The notes: generated by a model from the letters alone, not told the origin. A DNA stretch of 64,000 nucleotides from Lunularia cruciata (GCA_948567375.1 OX419757.1:58156001-58220000); one strand, 5' to 3'; counted from the stretch's first letter, positions 11,208 through 23,310 are shown. A program made the numbers and translations.

Positions 11208-11334
11208 GAGTGTTCTAGTCCAAGAGAGTGGATCACCCCTCTTAGAATAGCACAAACTACTGAAACTGAGTAATTTGATGTGGAGAACATAGAGTAATCG
11301 CTAGACTTAGAAAGGACTTTAGAGAGCAGATGGG

Positions 11335-11766
11335 ATGGATGCACCAGGAGGACAATTTCACACACCTAGCTTTCCATTCTCAAACCCATTCCACATCAAG
11401 GTTATGTACATCCAACATGAGCAGATGAGGGTATCGCTAGTTTATCACTTTGGTGCGGAATTCATGGACAGAGTGATGAACTCACCAAACCTGGTGATTC
11501 TACCTGTGGTGATATATGACAGAGACTGGGAGTTGACAATCTACATTCTATTATGATAATATGGATATGAATGTCCCAAATCCTCTCCCTTTCAACACTC
11601 GAGTAGAAATCCGTTATGTAGTGAGGCCGAAAGTGATGTTTTGAGATTTTGTGGTTAGGAATTTTGGTGAGGAGTATTATCAACGAGTGATAGCTTCTGA
11701 GGTCCCAATAGTAGTTCCAATAGTTTGTGCGCCTTCTAGAGTGATTATATTGACTCTGTATTGAAG
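11335..11766 (+). CDS. Extra pre-gag reading frame of element A (function unknown)
   Basis: A 73-codon frame, 11335-11556, begins MDAPGGQFHTP and ends IYILL. Homologous sequence then continues in another frame to about 11766 (NVPNPLPFNT, VVRNFGEEYYQ, VVPIVCAPS), interrupted by a stop. The same two-part arrangement, including the 73-codon length of the first part, is found in element D (62058-61837 then 61867-61622), and a decayed version in B (about 53177-53580). It lies between the primer-binding site and gag, where typical chromoviruses have only leader. No domain is recognised. Both parts could once have been one protein of about 150 residues or two overlapping ones. Confidence 0.55.
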
Positions 11767-11797
11767 TAGACATTAGCAATTGAGTGTTGTAGGAACC

Positions 11798-12860
11798 ATG
11801 GATCCGCAATTGCAAGAGCTGGTGCAAGGAATGCAAGGGATGTTGAATGAATTTTGAGAGATTAAGATGACCATGGAGACATTACAAAGTCAAGTGCAGA
11901 TCCTCAAGAATGATCAAGCCATGCAAGAAGAAGAGCCGTCTCAAAACCTAGTACCGGCGACTGAAGTACTTGGAGAGGCACCCGTGCCTACGAACCCTAT
12001 CAACAATGAAGCCACATTGCTACTCCGGATGAAGAAGACATGCAACATCGAGCCTTACAAGGGGCAGCATATGATGGGAGTAGTGGAAAATTGGATCTTG
12101 AGGATGAATCAATATTTCTGATTTTTCTCAATAGAGATCACAGAGCATGCTGCAAGTGTGTTTGCATGTGAGTACTTGACTGATAAAGCCCTCACATGGT
12201 ATGATGCTTGGGAATGATCCATGCTGGCAAAGAGAAGGGAGGTCACATGGACAGCAACGCAAGAAGGACTGCTGAAAAATTTCCAATCAGTGGATTCTGT
12301 GCAGATGGCTAGAACCCGACTATGGGGATTGAGACAGAAGAATAGCGTACAAGAGTATGTGGAGGCATTTCTGGATCTACAAGTTGCAATCACCGACGTG
12401 GTCTAGTAGAGGCTCTCGACAATTTCAAACAAGGGTTGAAAGAGCAGATTTGCCAAGAAGTCATGGTGCAAAATCCTCGCACGGTATTTGAAGTCATTGC
12501 TTGTGCATAGAGAAAAGCATGAGCATTAGGTGGAGGTGAAGGAGTAGTTCCACCTCAACATTATCGGGAAAAAATGCCACACATGGGTGGACCAATACCG
12601 ATGGAATTGGGCAACCTTTGATTCTGGGATCAAGGAGCACGACCGCTTCAAGGGGAGCGGGGACAAGTAGAAGAACGAAGAGATGGAGTCCCACGAGGAG
12701 AAGGGACTCAAGGAGAACAATGCCGTTGTTACAATTGTGGCCGTATTGGGCACATATCTACCAATTGTTGCACTCGTTACCCTAGAGGCCCTCGGCCTTC
12801 GTACAGGCGATCCTTGAACAACATGGAGAGGCACATTGAAGAGGAGGAGGTGGAAATCAC
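11798..12860 (+). pseudogene. gag: gag of element A (broken)
   Basis: Starts MDPQLQELVQGMQGML at 11798, with an in-frame stop soon after. A coiled-coil-like N-terminal part (TLQSQVQILKNDQAMQEEEPS, about 11880-11940) is followed by the capsid-like region: NIEPYKGQ, WILRMNQYF, ALTWYDAWE, then VTWTATQEGLLKNF and QEYVEAFLDLQVA (to 12406). After a frameshift near 12400 comes ALDNFKQGLKE and PRTVFEVIACA. A CCHC zinc knuckle, CYNCGRIGHISTNC, is at about 12721-12765. Gag packages the element's RNA; stops at 12119 and 12215 and the frameshift inactivate this copy. Intact capsid sequence is better preserved in element B. Confidence 0.88.
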
Positions 12861-12879
12861 TTTGGAAAACAAAGATCGC

Positions 12880-15800
12880 CAGTAAATGTACCTTGCGGCC
12901 TTACTGGCTCAATAAGGAAGCAGAGAAGCAAGGGAAGGAAGAAAGAATAATGCACAAAGATCCCAAAAGGCAACCTCACAATTGATTGTCGTGAATGGAA
13001 TCCTAGAAGGTAATCAAGTGAGAGTGTTAATAGATCCGGGAGTAACACAGAATTTCTTGTCCACTCTGTTGCAATAAGATTTGGAATGGATCTAGAGAGA
13101 GATGGGAGTGAAGAAGTAGAGTTACCAAATGGGCAAACAGAGAGGATTGAATCATTACCTAGACGGGTAACCTCTCTGTAGGAGAATAACAGGAAGCAAT
13201 TGAGTGGCAAGTGATACAGTTAGCTCGTTATGATGCAATTTTAGGCATGCCATGGATAGAGCAATACAACCCTATGGTGGATTGGAGGAAGAAAGTATTG
13301 AGAACCCACCAATGGTCAATCATTGGAGTTAAAGAAAAATCACACAGGCAAAAACTAGCTCTATATGTCGTAGGGACGGCAACTGTCTGTAAGATCGATA
13401 GATGTTTTATGGGTCTAATAAGAGAAGTCCAGAGTGCACAACTCGATGGACAAATTACTGAGAAATTGAAGGATGTGGTGGATGAGTTTCAAGATGTCTT
13501 TCTCGATGATCTACCCTTAGGATTACCACCAAAAAGGTGAGTAGATCACAAAATAGAGACACTCCCGGGGAAGACACCTCCTTGTAAGGCCCCATATCGC
13601 CTATCACCTCATGAGTTGGAGGAGTGTAAGACTCAAATTGAGGAGATGTTGCAGAAAGGGTTTATCCAACCTAGCGTATCACCATATGGGGCCCTTGTCT
13701 TGTTTGTGAAGAAGAAGGATGGTACAATGCGCATGTGCATTGACTATCGAGGTCTCAATCAACAAACAATGAAGAACAAATACCCCTTACCTCGCATAGA
13801 TGACCTGTTTGATCAACTCCTTGGAGCGAGATACTTCACCAAACTAAACGTGCGGAGTTGTTACAATCAAATCCAAATTGCAGAGGAGGATGTGTACAAA
13901 ACTGCCTTTTGAACCAGGTATGGCCACTTTGAGTATCTTGTGATGCCTTTTGGCCTCACCAATGCACCTGCCACTTTCATGAGTCTAATGAATGACATAT
14001 TTCGTCCATACTTGGATAAGTCTGTTATCGTCTTCTTGGATGATATCTTAGTATATAGTAGCACAATGACAGAACACAAACAACATCTACAAGAGGTCCT
14101 CCAGATTCTAAGATAGAATCAGCTGTACGCCAAAATCTCAAAGTGTGAGTTTGGCAAGTCTGAAGTAGACTACTTAGGGCATAGAGTAAGTGCAGAGGGC
14201 ATTCAAGTATTGATAGATAAAATAGAGGTCATTCAAAAATGGAGTGCCCTAGAAGATCAGACTCAACTTAAGAGCTTCTTGGGGTTGACGGGATTCTATT
14301 GTAGATTTGTCAAGGACTTCTCCAAGGTTGCACAACCTTTAACAGCACTACTTGGCAAGGGGAAGAAGTGGACATGGAGAACTGCACAAGAGTTGGCCTT
14401 TCAAGAATTGAAGGCCGCCTTGCTACATGCACCAATCTTGAAGTGGTATGACCCAAAACGTCCAATCAAGTTGGCTACAAATGCATCAAGCGTAGCAATA
14501 GGAGCAGTCCTACAACAAGAGTGGCATGACATATGGCATCCAATTACATATTTCTCTCAAAAGTTGTTACCGGCAAAGCGCAACTACCACACCACAGAAC
14601 AAGAAGAGCTGGCCATCGTTCTAGCAACCAAGCATTGGAAACACTACTTGGGCGAGAAGGCATTTGTAGTAGAGACAGACCACAAACCTCTAGTCTACCT
14701 CGAGACGTAGAAGGATCTATCTCGTCACCAAATTTGGTGGGCAGAGTGGCGACAACGCTTCAACATGACAATCACTTATGTGGAAGGTAAGAAGCAACTT
14801 GCAGATGCATTCACCCACATGCCAATGGCCAACAACTTGGTGGTAGAGGTTAAGATTAACCCTGAATTTTGGCAAGAGATTTTGGCTGCTACAAAAACTG
14901 ATCCACAGATTGTAGAAGCACAATCATCCAAGGTGTCACCAGCACCCAAAGACTCACCTTTTGGGATGGCAAATTATGGATCCCAAATGTCCCAGAATTA
15001 CGCACCACCATTCTAGCGGAATGTCATGATTTGGCCATTGCAACTCATGTTGGAGTGGACAAGACCTTGGATGCAGTCAAGCGCCATTACCATTGGCCCA
15101 AGATGAGCAACGACATGATGGACTATGTGCGTAGCTGCCTACTTTGTCAACAGAACAAAGCTTCTAATCAAGCTCCTGTAGGGCTCCTTCAACCTCTCCA
15201 CACTCCTACCCAACGTTGGGAACAAGTGAGTATGGATCTTGTCTGTGAATTACCCAAGACCACCTCAGGGTTTGACTCCATTGTGGTCTTTGTGGACCGG
15301 CTCAGCAAAATGATTCATGTACGCCCTACCACCAAGGAGGTGACCGCTCCACAACTAGCTCAATTATACTTAGATGCAATCTTTGCTCACCATGGCTTGT
15401 CTAGAGTACTCATCACCGATAGAGGCACCCAATTCACCAATTTGTTTTGGCAAACACTCTTTGGTTTCTTCAAAACCAAGTTGGCCATGTTCACAACTTA
15501 TCACCCATAAATAGATGGCCAAACAGAGCGGGCTAATCACACAATTGAAGACATGTTACGCGGCTTCACCTTAGAAGAGCAAGAGAGGTGGGACACCCTA
15601 CTCCCGTTGGTGGAATTCGCTTACAACAATTTAGTGAATGCCTCTACCCAGGTCACTCCGTTCTTCCTCATGTATGGTGAGCATCCCTTCACACCTTCTA
15701 GCTTGATGAAGATCCGTCCGGTGGCTACCAAGGTCGATGCAATCAACCCATTTGTTTCTAGAATCCAACAAGGTGTGGAGAGCGCCAAGCACAAATTACA

Positions 15801-16308
15801 AATTGTGCAAAATCAACAAAAGTAGTATGATGATGCACACCGTAGGCACATGGAGTTCAATGTTGGGGATCAAGTGTGGCTATCGACAACCAACCTTACA
15901 TTAGTTGGACCTTGTAAGCTCAAACCTCGTTTTATTAGGCCTTTCTCGATTCTTCGTCGCATCGGTGCTGTGGCCTATCACCTTGAGCTACCACCACACA
16001 TGAAGATCCATCTAGTGTTCCATGTTTCCTTACTACGCAGATATGCTCCCCAATCAGGCCAGGGTCATTCCACACAAGACATTCGACCTTGTCTAACACT
16101 CATTGATGGCATAGAGGAATATGAAGTGGAGCGGATTCTCCAAAAATGCATGCGTGGTACTTGCCATCCACAGGTGGAATATCTAGTACAATGGAAAGGT
16201 TACCCCCTCTATGAAGCCACCTGGGAGCCCGCTGCCAATTTGGCACATGCACCTGTGTTGGTGCAAGCATTTGAGCAACAATTGCACAACGAGGACGTTG
16301 CTTCTTAA
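12880..16308 (+). pseudogene. pol: pol of element A: protease, RT, RNase H, integrase, chromodomain (broken)
   Basis: Domain order is that of Ty3/gypsy chromoviruses. Protease: about 12960-13260, with VLIDPG in place of the usual DSGA. RT: 13600-14120, with [20 protein letters not shown] and [12 protein letters not shown] (the YxDD-equivalent motif intact). RNase H: 14420-14760, with LATNASSVAIGAV, where the usual catalytic Asp of TDAS is Asn; FVVETDHKPL is intact. Integrase: zinc-finger part HYHWPKM and SCLLCQQNK (15060-15165), catalytic core MDLVCELPK, LITDRGTQF and TERANHTIEDML (15225-15555). A C-terminal chromodomain, EYEVERILQK and YLVQWKGYPLYEATWEP (16120-16235), ends at stop 16306-16308 just before the polypurine tract. 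Stops (for example TGA at about 13911, TAG at 14708, TAA at 15508, TAG at 15823) and shifts make it defective. The chromodomain is thought to steer insertion to heterochromatin. Confidence 0.92.
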
Positions 16309-16321
16309 AAGGAGGGAGGTC

Positions 16322-17047
16322 TGTAATACCAAGAGCTAGCCATATGATCTGGATGTGAAATTTGGTTTGGTAACATCTAGAATGATGTTATACATGATGG
16401 TCAAAATAGATAAGATAGAAGTATCACCAAAAGAGTACTTCTACTAATAGGGCAGAAACCGAAATAGACTTGAGAACCTTAGAACCAATAGCTAGACATA
16501 TGATTTAAAGGTGAGAATTGGTTTGGTAACATCTGGAAGGATGTTACACATGATGGACTAAACAGATCAGAAAGAGGTATCACCAAAAAGGGACTTCTAT
16601 TAATAGAGTAGGAATTGAAATATACTTGAAATCTTTGAAAGCAATTTCAGAGGCCTAAACGGATGAATTAGGCCTCAAAAATGTGTGTGTCCTCCCCCAA
16701 CGGAGGAAAGGCTAGCCTTACCCTCCCCCCTGCTTTGTCTCGTCGAGAGCTTTCCAATGGTACCTTACTCACATGATTCTGAGATTCCTATAGGAAGATT
16801 CCCTCCGGTCAAAGCTTGTTTGACCAACCAGATAGGACCTAGACCAGACATGTCACCCATCCAAGTAAGTAATCCAAGGGTGGAGCTTGCTGACATGTCA
16901 CCTATCTGTGTCCCTAATCCTACGGTGGAGCTTCCTTGGAGGAGATCCTCTTTGTCTATATAATAAAGAGAAGGTGCTCCATTGGGGCATCGAATGTTTG
17001 AATGTGCAATCTGTGTTTTCTCTCTTCTCTTGTCCTCGGAGTATTAC
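16322..17047 (+). repeat. 3' LTR of element A
   Basis: Begins TGTAATACC directly after the polypurine tract AAAAGGAGGGAGGTC and ends at GAGTATTAC. It shares the U3 duplications and TATA box of the 5' LTR. Differences include an 11-base deletion after AGGAAGAT and a short GTGTGT change near 16681, together with scattered transitions. Confidence 0.93.
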
Positions 17048-18450
17048 TGGAGATGAGAAGAAAAAAGAAGAGCTACTCCAAGGGGCACTTGGCTTGAGGC
17101 AATGCATTGACAAAGAGCAAAGAGTAGAGGAAATCTCAAGTCTAGAACATTTAGGGAGAGGCAATCCTATATGTGCTGAAAAACTAGCCTGGATAGCCCA
17201 TCCATTGGGAAACAAGGGGAGTGGAGTACTGCATGGCAAAGTAGGGCTCAATAAGTTGTAACTCCTCATCTTGTTGGTAATCATGGAGGAATGAAGTGAG
17301 GTCCTTAGTGGTAGATGGATATAGGGTCTATAAAGTGGATAGAGTGTGCAAGGAGAAGAGTGTTGGTCCGAGGACATTATAAAGCGATAGGGTGTGGAGT
17401 TGTGGAGACCATGCAATCCGGCAAGCAATAGTTTGGGCCCTAATGGTGAACTTCTCTTAGAGGGCTTCCTAATCTCTTGTCAAAAACCTATGAATCCTAG
17501 AAGTTGTCTCGTGATGTCTCAAAGCAACTCCATGGGATGAAACAAGTAATGTTTATTATGGGAAAAGGACCAATAAAGTCCAAGTGGAGACATCTCTACA
17601 ATGATTATTGGTCAAAATAACACAAAATAAGAGAGAGTATATGGAGCCAATGAGAGGATGCAATGGCAAGGGGATTTGAGTGTACATCCTTGGTCAGTGC
17701 AAACTTGGTAGGAAAGCTTGGAGAGGGTCTAACAAGTGTAACCAAGGATAAAAGTCTAGGGGAGCTTGGAGAGCCACTACCAACATACAAATAGGGTCTA
17801 AAGGGGTAGGACTAGTGGTAGCCTTCGCTTGCATATGCAAGCAATGCGATCTCCCTCTATGCTGACAGAGTCCAATCCCTACCCATGTAATTTGACAAGA
17901 TTGAGTAGGATGCTGATGGGGTGAGATGTGATGATGGCCCTTGTATAGGGGAATGATCATGTGTGGGTGACGGGGCGGAAGTAGTGGGAGGAGAGTGTGG
18001 AGGGTCCATGGCAAGAGGATGAGAGGTAGGGGAGTCACCCTCTATAGGACACATAGTTGGTAGAGGAGAAGTATGTGATGTAGGGATAGAAGGGACTCCA
18101 TATGGATAAACCTCTGCAATTGTGAGTGTATCTTGAAACTGACGAGGTAAGAGTCAAGCCCTAGGTCGCACATACAGAGTGTGAAGTACCAGATGAGGAG
18201 TGATATCTAAGGTAGTCCCTTTATAGCCCCGTGTCAAGGAGCACAAGGGAGGCATAGGGAGAGATGCTACAAAAAGTGTGTACACCCTAAAGAGGACAAA
18301 GGAAATGTCATCCCAAAAGAGGATGACATAGAAGACCAAGACTAGATGGAAAAACACAAAAGCGATCAACAAAAAGGACAAAAAGAAACATAGAAGAGAG
18401 AGCTTGCAAGGGAAGTGAGGGGGCCTAGTTGTGACCTTTGAAGATCCCAT
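17048..18450 (-). pseudogene. Continuation of the non-LTR retroelement relic (N-terminal side)
   Basis: Immediately right of element A, minus-strand frames give FVNALPQAKCPLE followed by LFFFFSS, which corresponds to the segment upstream of the RT palm in the same reverse transcriptase family; its continuation lies across element A at 10454. Further right the reading becomes too decayed to follow and the 18450 boundary is a guess. The rest is low-complexity, proline-rich frames on the minus strand (17694-18054) that I do not regard as a gene. Confidence 0.45.
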
Positions 18451-19934
18451 TGTTCCTCCAATGTCCAGTCCCCTGGCAGGTCAAACTGCACAACCCTGCA
18501 AAAAATGAAGAACCCTCTGGTACAAGAACCTTTGATAGAAAAACTATTTGATACAAGAAGTCGGTGTGTTGCAAAATCTGTCATTCTCACTGATACCTCC
18601 CGTATCCTAAACAAACCAAATGGGACTGCTCTACTATACTGCATTGGTCCCCAAATTTCCCACGCTTGGCCTTGATCTAGGCACACCCGTTGTTATTTGT
18701 TGAAGTGCACATCTCACTGATCACTTTGTCCTTGCTCGCACTTTACACAAACCTAGTCGAGCAGACAGGCAGACTTTTTACTATGCTCCGGTGAAATGGT
18801 TTCTCATGCGCCTGCTACATACTTGGATGTTTGATATGTACAACTGCAATATTAATCTCCAGGTTGATGTACTGCTAAATTATACTGTTGGGCCAGGCCA
18901 GTGTGAGCTCCAAACACTACTGTCCTGCCCCGGTGCGGCGCTCTGTTACTCTCTTCTTGGAACAAGTACTTTTTCCTCCACGCTAATTTCTCCCGAGCTG
19001 CACTAATTTGTCCTAATGGAATTAATATCGCAGATCTGCACTAAGCGTCTCTAATTTAATTCCCCTGCGTCCAAACTCTCACGTATTTCTCCAGCTCAGA
19101 TTTTTTTTTCCCCTGCTCCATTTGCCACCTATGAGTGCTCACCCGTGCTCATGCGGAAAGTCCTTGTACAGTAAGAATGAAACTAGTGCAGTAACTCCTG
19201 ACGACGAACTCAACACACACTATTCCTTTGATGTGCTTGCCTCTCTCCGATACAATCTATTGGAAAACAGTTGTCTGAAAGGTACTATTTCATCCTGCAG
19301 CTGTTGCCTCTAGTGGTGATGATAATATGTAATTCATGCAGCAGCAGCAACGCCTAATCAACAGTTGTTAGAGCAGTTTCTCGTGTGATGGTGTTGATGG
19401 TACTAGCAATTGCACATGAAACCTAGAAGCCATATATCTCGAGTACTGTCTAGCCTGATTGCAGTGGAACTCATTAGCTACCCTGACAGTCTTCCAATCC
19501 TTGTTGCATGACCCGGAACCACGAGTAGACATTCGGGCAATTTCTGAATCACTCACTGAGCAAAGGGTATACCAAAGCCCGCCCTAAACCATGTACACCT
19601 AGGGCCTTCGATAGATACATAGACATATGGCTTTGGCTTTGTCTATGGCGCTTCAGACATCGCCTTTTTGGAACCCAATACAACAATTCCAAATTTCTAC
19701 ATTAAGTTTACAAACTTTGCTTCATCGAAACAAAGATACATAGGAGTCTTACACAAGGAGCAGATGTCAGCATTCAGCAACACGTGCTATCAAGTATCAA
19801 CTATGCCCCCAGTAGCCCTTCCCAACTTGATATATCAAATAATCAATGATTAGGTCAAGTCTAAGGAGGAACTTACGATGATTTTAATTACCTCTATTAC
19901 TCAATTAAATTTTTTATTAATTATGGATTAGAGG
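18451..19934. other. Intergenic DNA, no gene seen
   Basis: Several short frames (for example 18366-18686 minus, 106 codons; 18791-19006 plus) lack recognisable motifs. Nothing further is supported. Confidence 0.4.
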
Positions 19935-20145
19935 GGTAACACTGTATTTATGTTCAAGAAAGCGGTCAAATCTGATTCAATAGACCTGAGTAATTTGTAT
20001 GAACCAAACTGAATGAAATTTTAGTTACTGATTCGACAGGTAACACTCTATTTATGTTCAAGAAAGCGGTCCAATCTGATTAAACCAAACTTAATTTATA
20101 TGAATTTGTAATATATCTGAGTAATTTGTATGAACCAAACTTAAT
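19935..20145. repeat. Imperfect direct duplication, about 104-131 bp
   Basis: GGTAACACT-TATTTATGTTC followed by AAGAAAGCGGTC occurs at 19935 and 20039. CTGAGTAATTTGTATGAACC occurs at 19986 and 20117. The second unit therefore carries about 27 extra bases. No coding content. Confidence 0.82.
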
Positions 20146-21225
20146 GAGGGCAAGTAAACGAGAGGGTTAGGCTGGCGCATACACGAGAAAGGAGTGCCTG
20201 GATCGGGGGCATATGAGTTGTGGTTAGGGGCGAAATGCCACTCGAACCCAGAGCTAGCTGGTTCTCTTGCCTTCTCCACGCCACCGCCTCTGGTTTAAGA
20301 ATTCGTTGGCAAACCGGAACATCCCCCGTGGAGAAGCAAGCCCTGTTCCGTAACGGAGCCTTATGACGGGAAACTAGCGCGTACGTACGGTGACTCGAAC
20401 CCCGGGTGGACCTCTAAGCATTTGGTCCTAAGAGGCACCTATTGCTGCTGTTGCTATTGCGGTTTTCCTGATCGATTGGTGTGGTTCCGCTACGCCTAAG
20501 ACACCCGAATCTCAACCCATGAATGAACTCAGCAGCTAGGTCTCGAAGGAAGTTGTGAGCATTTCCCCTTCCAGGCAACGAAACCTCTTACGCCCTGCCC
20601 AACATTAGCGCAGGGTGAAGTTGTTGGGTTCATGTTGACAAACAATTGAACACACTTACCCGGGAGGAGCAAATTTAAATCGGGGAGCCGAGGCTGTCTT
20701 CAAAGCAATCAGTCGTTCACAGGGTTACAGATTGATGGAGATAATGTAAACATGTATTACCAATCAGGAGAGGGAACATTGAGAAATCATGCTGTTATAT
20801 TTCTGGAGACGGTATTATAAATTATTTTTTTATTTAATTTGGGTTATTATACTTAAATTACAGATTATGGCTACAATACTTGGAGCGCAGTTCACGTGGC
20901 GCAAACGCGGGATACTCTCGTTTACCACAGTACGCTCAGTATCCGATTCTATCTTGTCCTCTCTCCAACTTTGTCGTCGTCGTCCCATCGTTATTCTACA
21001 GCAAGTAAATGGAGAGTTCCCCCCAGATTCGTTCGGCTCACTTTGGGTCGAGAGACACAGCTTGGGAAATATCAATATCTTGGGAAACCCACAAGCAGAA
21101 GAAGAAGAGGATTGTCGACAGAGAAAGTGAGCTGAAAGAGGAGATTTTGAGGCTCAGATGGTTGCTTCTGACTTCAACTAGAGGAATGTGTGATTGAATT
21201 CGCGGAACAGACAGGGGAGGAACAC
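20146..21225. other. Upstream region of Z-ISO
   Basis: No separate gene is supported. This contains the promoter and 5' UTR of Z-ISO. Two minus-strand B-box-like sequences (GGTTCGAGTC at about 20392-20401; GGTTCGAGTG near 20231-20240) hint at a decayed tRNA-derived SINE, but no convincing A box or tRNA fold was found. Confidence 0.4.
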
Positions 21226-23310
21226 ATGGCGGTGTCACGAGCGTTTCTGCAGGCGTCTTGCTTCCTGGAGGTGGGGTTGCGGGAGGGTAAGACAATCGCT
21301 GGCTCTTCGCGATGTTCTTTACCTGCAGTTGGGTCTGGAGGCTCAGCTACGATCCTCAGCTTTAATGGACCCAAGAGCTCTGCACTTTTGTCGTCTCGCC
21401 TTTCTTTGCTGGTATTGTCAATGTTTGTCCTCCTTAATTGCTCATGTGGAATTCATTGTCACCAATTGCATTAGGAGTTCCAAATTTTGAAAGAAAACGA
21501 ATACTAACCAATTTGTGCTATTTCGGCATTGTTTGTTCGAAATTGGTGGTAATCTTTATTAGCCTTGGATTCGGCGTTAAACCATTCTGCACTTCAGATA
21601 GAGTTTTGTGTTATGAATTTGGATCAGAGAATGGCTGCTGCTTGTTGGAAGAGAAGCATGAACTCAACTCTGAGCTGCCACTTTTGCAAGTTTGCAGGGC
21701 TCATTGGGAAGAGCTACAAGTGTTCAGTCCTTATCGCCAAGGTTTTCTTCAAGGAAGAAATCTGAATGCTTAGGCTTTCCAAGACAGTGGAGAGCAGAGC
21801 TGTCATCGGATACCAAAGGGAGTTCGCTACCTTCTTTAGAAACGCCCTCCAAATTGAAGTCGAGTTCAGGGGATGTGCAGAACATTACTGAGGACGATAA
21901 GGACACTGGCTTTCCAGCTCTAGTTGGTGAGGATGCAGGTGTTTTTGACGTCAAAGAGCAAAAGACTTCGTCATGGATATCTTTCACTCTTGTGCTGGGA
22001 GTTGTCCTAGCAATTTTGTATGTTGCCTGGCTGGACCCACAAACAGGCTACGGAGCTGCGTTTATTGATGCTCTGTCTTCTCTCAGCGACAATCATGAGG
22101 TCTTAGCCTTCTCTTCTTCACCTCAGTTTGCACCGTTGCAAAGATTGGTCAAGTGTATGCAGATGCAGTCTCCTGGTTTTCCTTTTCTTTTCCTCTCCAC
22201 TGCAAAACTGATTTAGATCGGGTACCACATTGCTGGAGGTGTTTATCTGACGTATCTAGAACTCACTAGTTTCTGAACAGGTGGTGATGCTGGAGATTCT
22301 TCTTGTTTTCGCTCTTGTTCACAGTGGTGGGGCAGCTTTACGTAAAACTGGGGAGAAGCTAATAGGCGAGCGCGCTTACCGGGTTCTTTTTGCTGGGTCA
22401 TCACTTCCTCTAGCTGTATCTGCGGTGGTATGCATACTCACCGATCCCAACTCGTCTGGTCTCAGTAAAAGCTAAGTTTCTGCAAGAATTGCTGGAACTG
22501 ATTTCTGGTACGGTTGTTGCAGGTGTATTTTATCAACCATAGATACGACGGCGTGCAGCTTTGGCAAGTCACAGGAGTACCTGGGGTGCACACATTCTGC
22601 TGGATAATGTCCTTTCTTTCCTTCCTTTTCCTGTACCCTTCTACGTTCAACCTTCTAGAAGTTGCTGCAGTGGACAAGCCCAAAGTGCACATGTGGGAGA
22701 CAGGGATTATGAGGATCACGAGACATCCACAGGTATCTTACATTGAAACCCTCATAATCAGTGCAGTGGTGGTCGTCTCAGTTGGTTGGACGGCTCTTTA
22801 AAGCGTCGCATTTTATACCACTGAGCCGCACATTGCTGACCTTTATCTTGCATGAACTGACGATATTCTGAACTGTGACGAGGTGAATTCTTAGGGAACA
22901 GACAACGGATTTTTTTTACGTTTCTGAGGGACCTCTATTTGTTGTATTACTTAAGCTTCACTGGGTTTTCACAGATGGTGGGGCAGTTTATGTGGTGTCT
23001 GGCACACACGTTATGGATTGGAAACAGCTTCACTCTGACAACCTCTCTGGGGTTACTCGCTCATCACCTATTCGGAGTATGGCACGGTGACAAGCGTCTA
23101 GAAGATAAATATGGTGAAGCTTTTGAAGATGTGAAGAAGCGCACAAGCGTCATTCCATTTGCAGCAATTTTAGATGGACGGCAACAACTCCCGGAGGACT
23201 ACTACAAAGAGTTCATGCGATTACCGTATTACGTAATAGTGGGATTCACGATTGGCGCATACCTTTCACATCCCCTTATTCAATGGGGTAGTCACTATCT
23301 GAACTGGTAG
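21226..23310 (+). CDS. Z-ISO: 15-cis-zeta-carotene isomerase, chloroplast precursor
   Basis: Z-ISO is a haem-dependent plastid membrane enzyme that converts 9,15,9'-tri-cis-zeta-carotene to the 9,9'-di-cis form in carotenoid synthesis. Model of five exons: 21226-21411, 21698-22099, 22281-22427, 22523-22732, 22975-23310; all introns GT-AG and all in phase 0, giving 426 residues. Residues 1-62 (exon 1) plus the Ser/Arg/Lys-rich start of exon 2 look like a transit peptide. An acidic linker and a membrane segment ([19 protein letters not shown]) follow. The NnrU-like domain runs from about 198: [106 protein letters not shown] and LPEDYYKEF. Conserved His in VHSG, CLAHT and AHH include candidate haem ligands. 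Exons 2-5 are very firm; exon 1 is inferred from phase and composition. Convergent with the EI24 gene. Confidence 0.95.

Larger units (their letters stand above)
10455..17047 (+). mobile_element. Element A: Ty3/gypsy chromovirus with two LTRs
   Basis: A complete-length LTR retrotransposon: 5' LTR 10455-11194, primer-binding site 11196-11207, an extra short reading frame, gag, pol (protease, RT, RNase H, integrase, chromodomain), polypurine tract about 16307-16320 and 3' LTR 16322-17047. LTRs begin TGTAATACC and end ATTAC(A). The two LTRs differ by roughly 15-20 substitutions plus several small indels by eye, so insertion is not recent. Internal stops and frameshifts disable gag and pol. It sits inside the minus-strand non-LTR relic. 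An exact target-site duplication is not visible (left flank TAGGA, right flank TGGAG). Confidence 0.95.

Noticed and set aside
10450-17052. TAGGA / TGGAG as a target-site duplication of element A
   Set aside because: The pentamers do not match; a damaged duplication is possible but not shown.
17605-18054. Proline/histidine-rich minus-strand frames
   Set aside because: Low-complexity reading of G-rich sequence in several frames at once; no conserved blocks.
20225-20410. B-box-like motifs (GGTTCGAGTC and GGTTCGAGTG, minus strand) suggesting a tRNA gene or SINE
   Set aside because: No cloverleaf, acceptor stem or convincing A box could be built around either; kept only as a hint in the Z-ISO upstream entry.
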